From Acinetobacter suaedae (lineage in GTDB: Bacteria; Pseudomonadota; Gammaproteobacteria; Pseudomonadales; Moraxellaceae): a stretch of DNA of 64,000 nucleotides. Below are positions 63,984 through 64,000 of this stretch, piece by piece. Below the pieces are notes generated by a model. It made no database searches. It saw only the letters and a list, made by a program, of their open reading frames with translations, and was not told the DNA's origin. Where the stretch lies: NCBI RefSeq assembly GCF_008630915.1, contig NZ_CP043909.1, positions 1,116,001-1,180,000 on the forward strand, written 5' to 3'. Each line of letters starts with the position of its first letter. Position 1 is the stretch's first letter. The translations under genes and the position numbers were made by a program.

Positions 63984-64000
63984 AGAGGATTGGTGTAATG
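63984..64000 (+). tRNA. tRNA-Trp, second copy, cut by the window edge
   Basis: The first 17 bases, AGAGGATTGGTGTAATG, equal the start of the tRNA-Trp at 53638. The rest is outside the window. Confidence 0.8.

Overview
The window is AT-rich gammaproteobacterial chromosome, almost certainly Acinetobacter. The strongest marker is a 203-residue UmuDAb-type SOS regulator with Ala83-Gly84, Ser119 and Lys156 in place, a matching palindromic operator, and a divergent small gene in the ddrR position. The kdsD-kdsC-lptC-lptA-lptB run, the 532-residue isocitrate lyase and the rpsU/yqeY pair divergent from tsaD also fit this family. No insertion sequence, integrase or CRISPR array was seen.

Layout. 1-9.8 kb is core: a cut-off CNNM/CorC-like membrane protein, LysR regulator, aceA, an NlpE-like lipoprotein, tRNA-Gly, cysS, then KDO synthesis and LPS transport genes. 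9.9-14.8 kb is a type I secretion operon (TolC-like, ABC, HlyD-like) with no substrate gene beside it. 14.9-25 kb holds YigZ, an acyltransferase, a tandem-domain universal stress protein, an O-methyltransferase, an M15 peptidase lipoprotein, ferredoxin, a GNAT protein, mutS and a tannase-family lipoprotein. 25.6-32.5 kb holds a ModA-like binding protein and a tripartite tricarboxylate transporter with a LysR regulator and an apparent relic of tcuA. This block lies between two paralogous 72- and 77-residue proteins that share an upstream motif. 32.6-35.1 kb is the SOS mutagenesis locus.

35.1-53.4 kb is mixed housekeeping: an ArsR/AHSA1 pair with its own operators, an MBL hydrolase, a probable DNA polymerase III psi-like protein, a hydroxyacid dehydrogenase, a PlsC-like acyltransferase, an M48 protease, yqeY-rpsU and tsaD. 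Directly after tsaD come a polynucleotide-kinase-like gene, a Thg1-like reverse (3'-5') polymerase and an unknown gene: a candidate RNA-repair operon. Transporters with TetR regulators, an AAA ATPase, and an overlapping patatin/kinase pair follow.

53.4-64 kb is an accessory island bounded by two copies of a tRNA-Leu(UAG)/tRNA-Trp(CCA) cluster about 10.3 kb apart. It carries a small membrane protein, a protein built of five helix-turn-helix-like repeats behind an 18-codon leader ORF, a type VI secretion VgrG with an extra C-terminal module, a 997-residue putative effector, and two convergent, tandemly duplicated formylglycine-enzyme-fold lipoproteins that are likely immunity proteins. The duplication also copied the last 112 bp of the effector gene.
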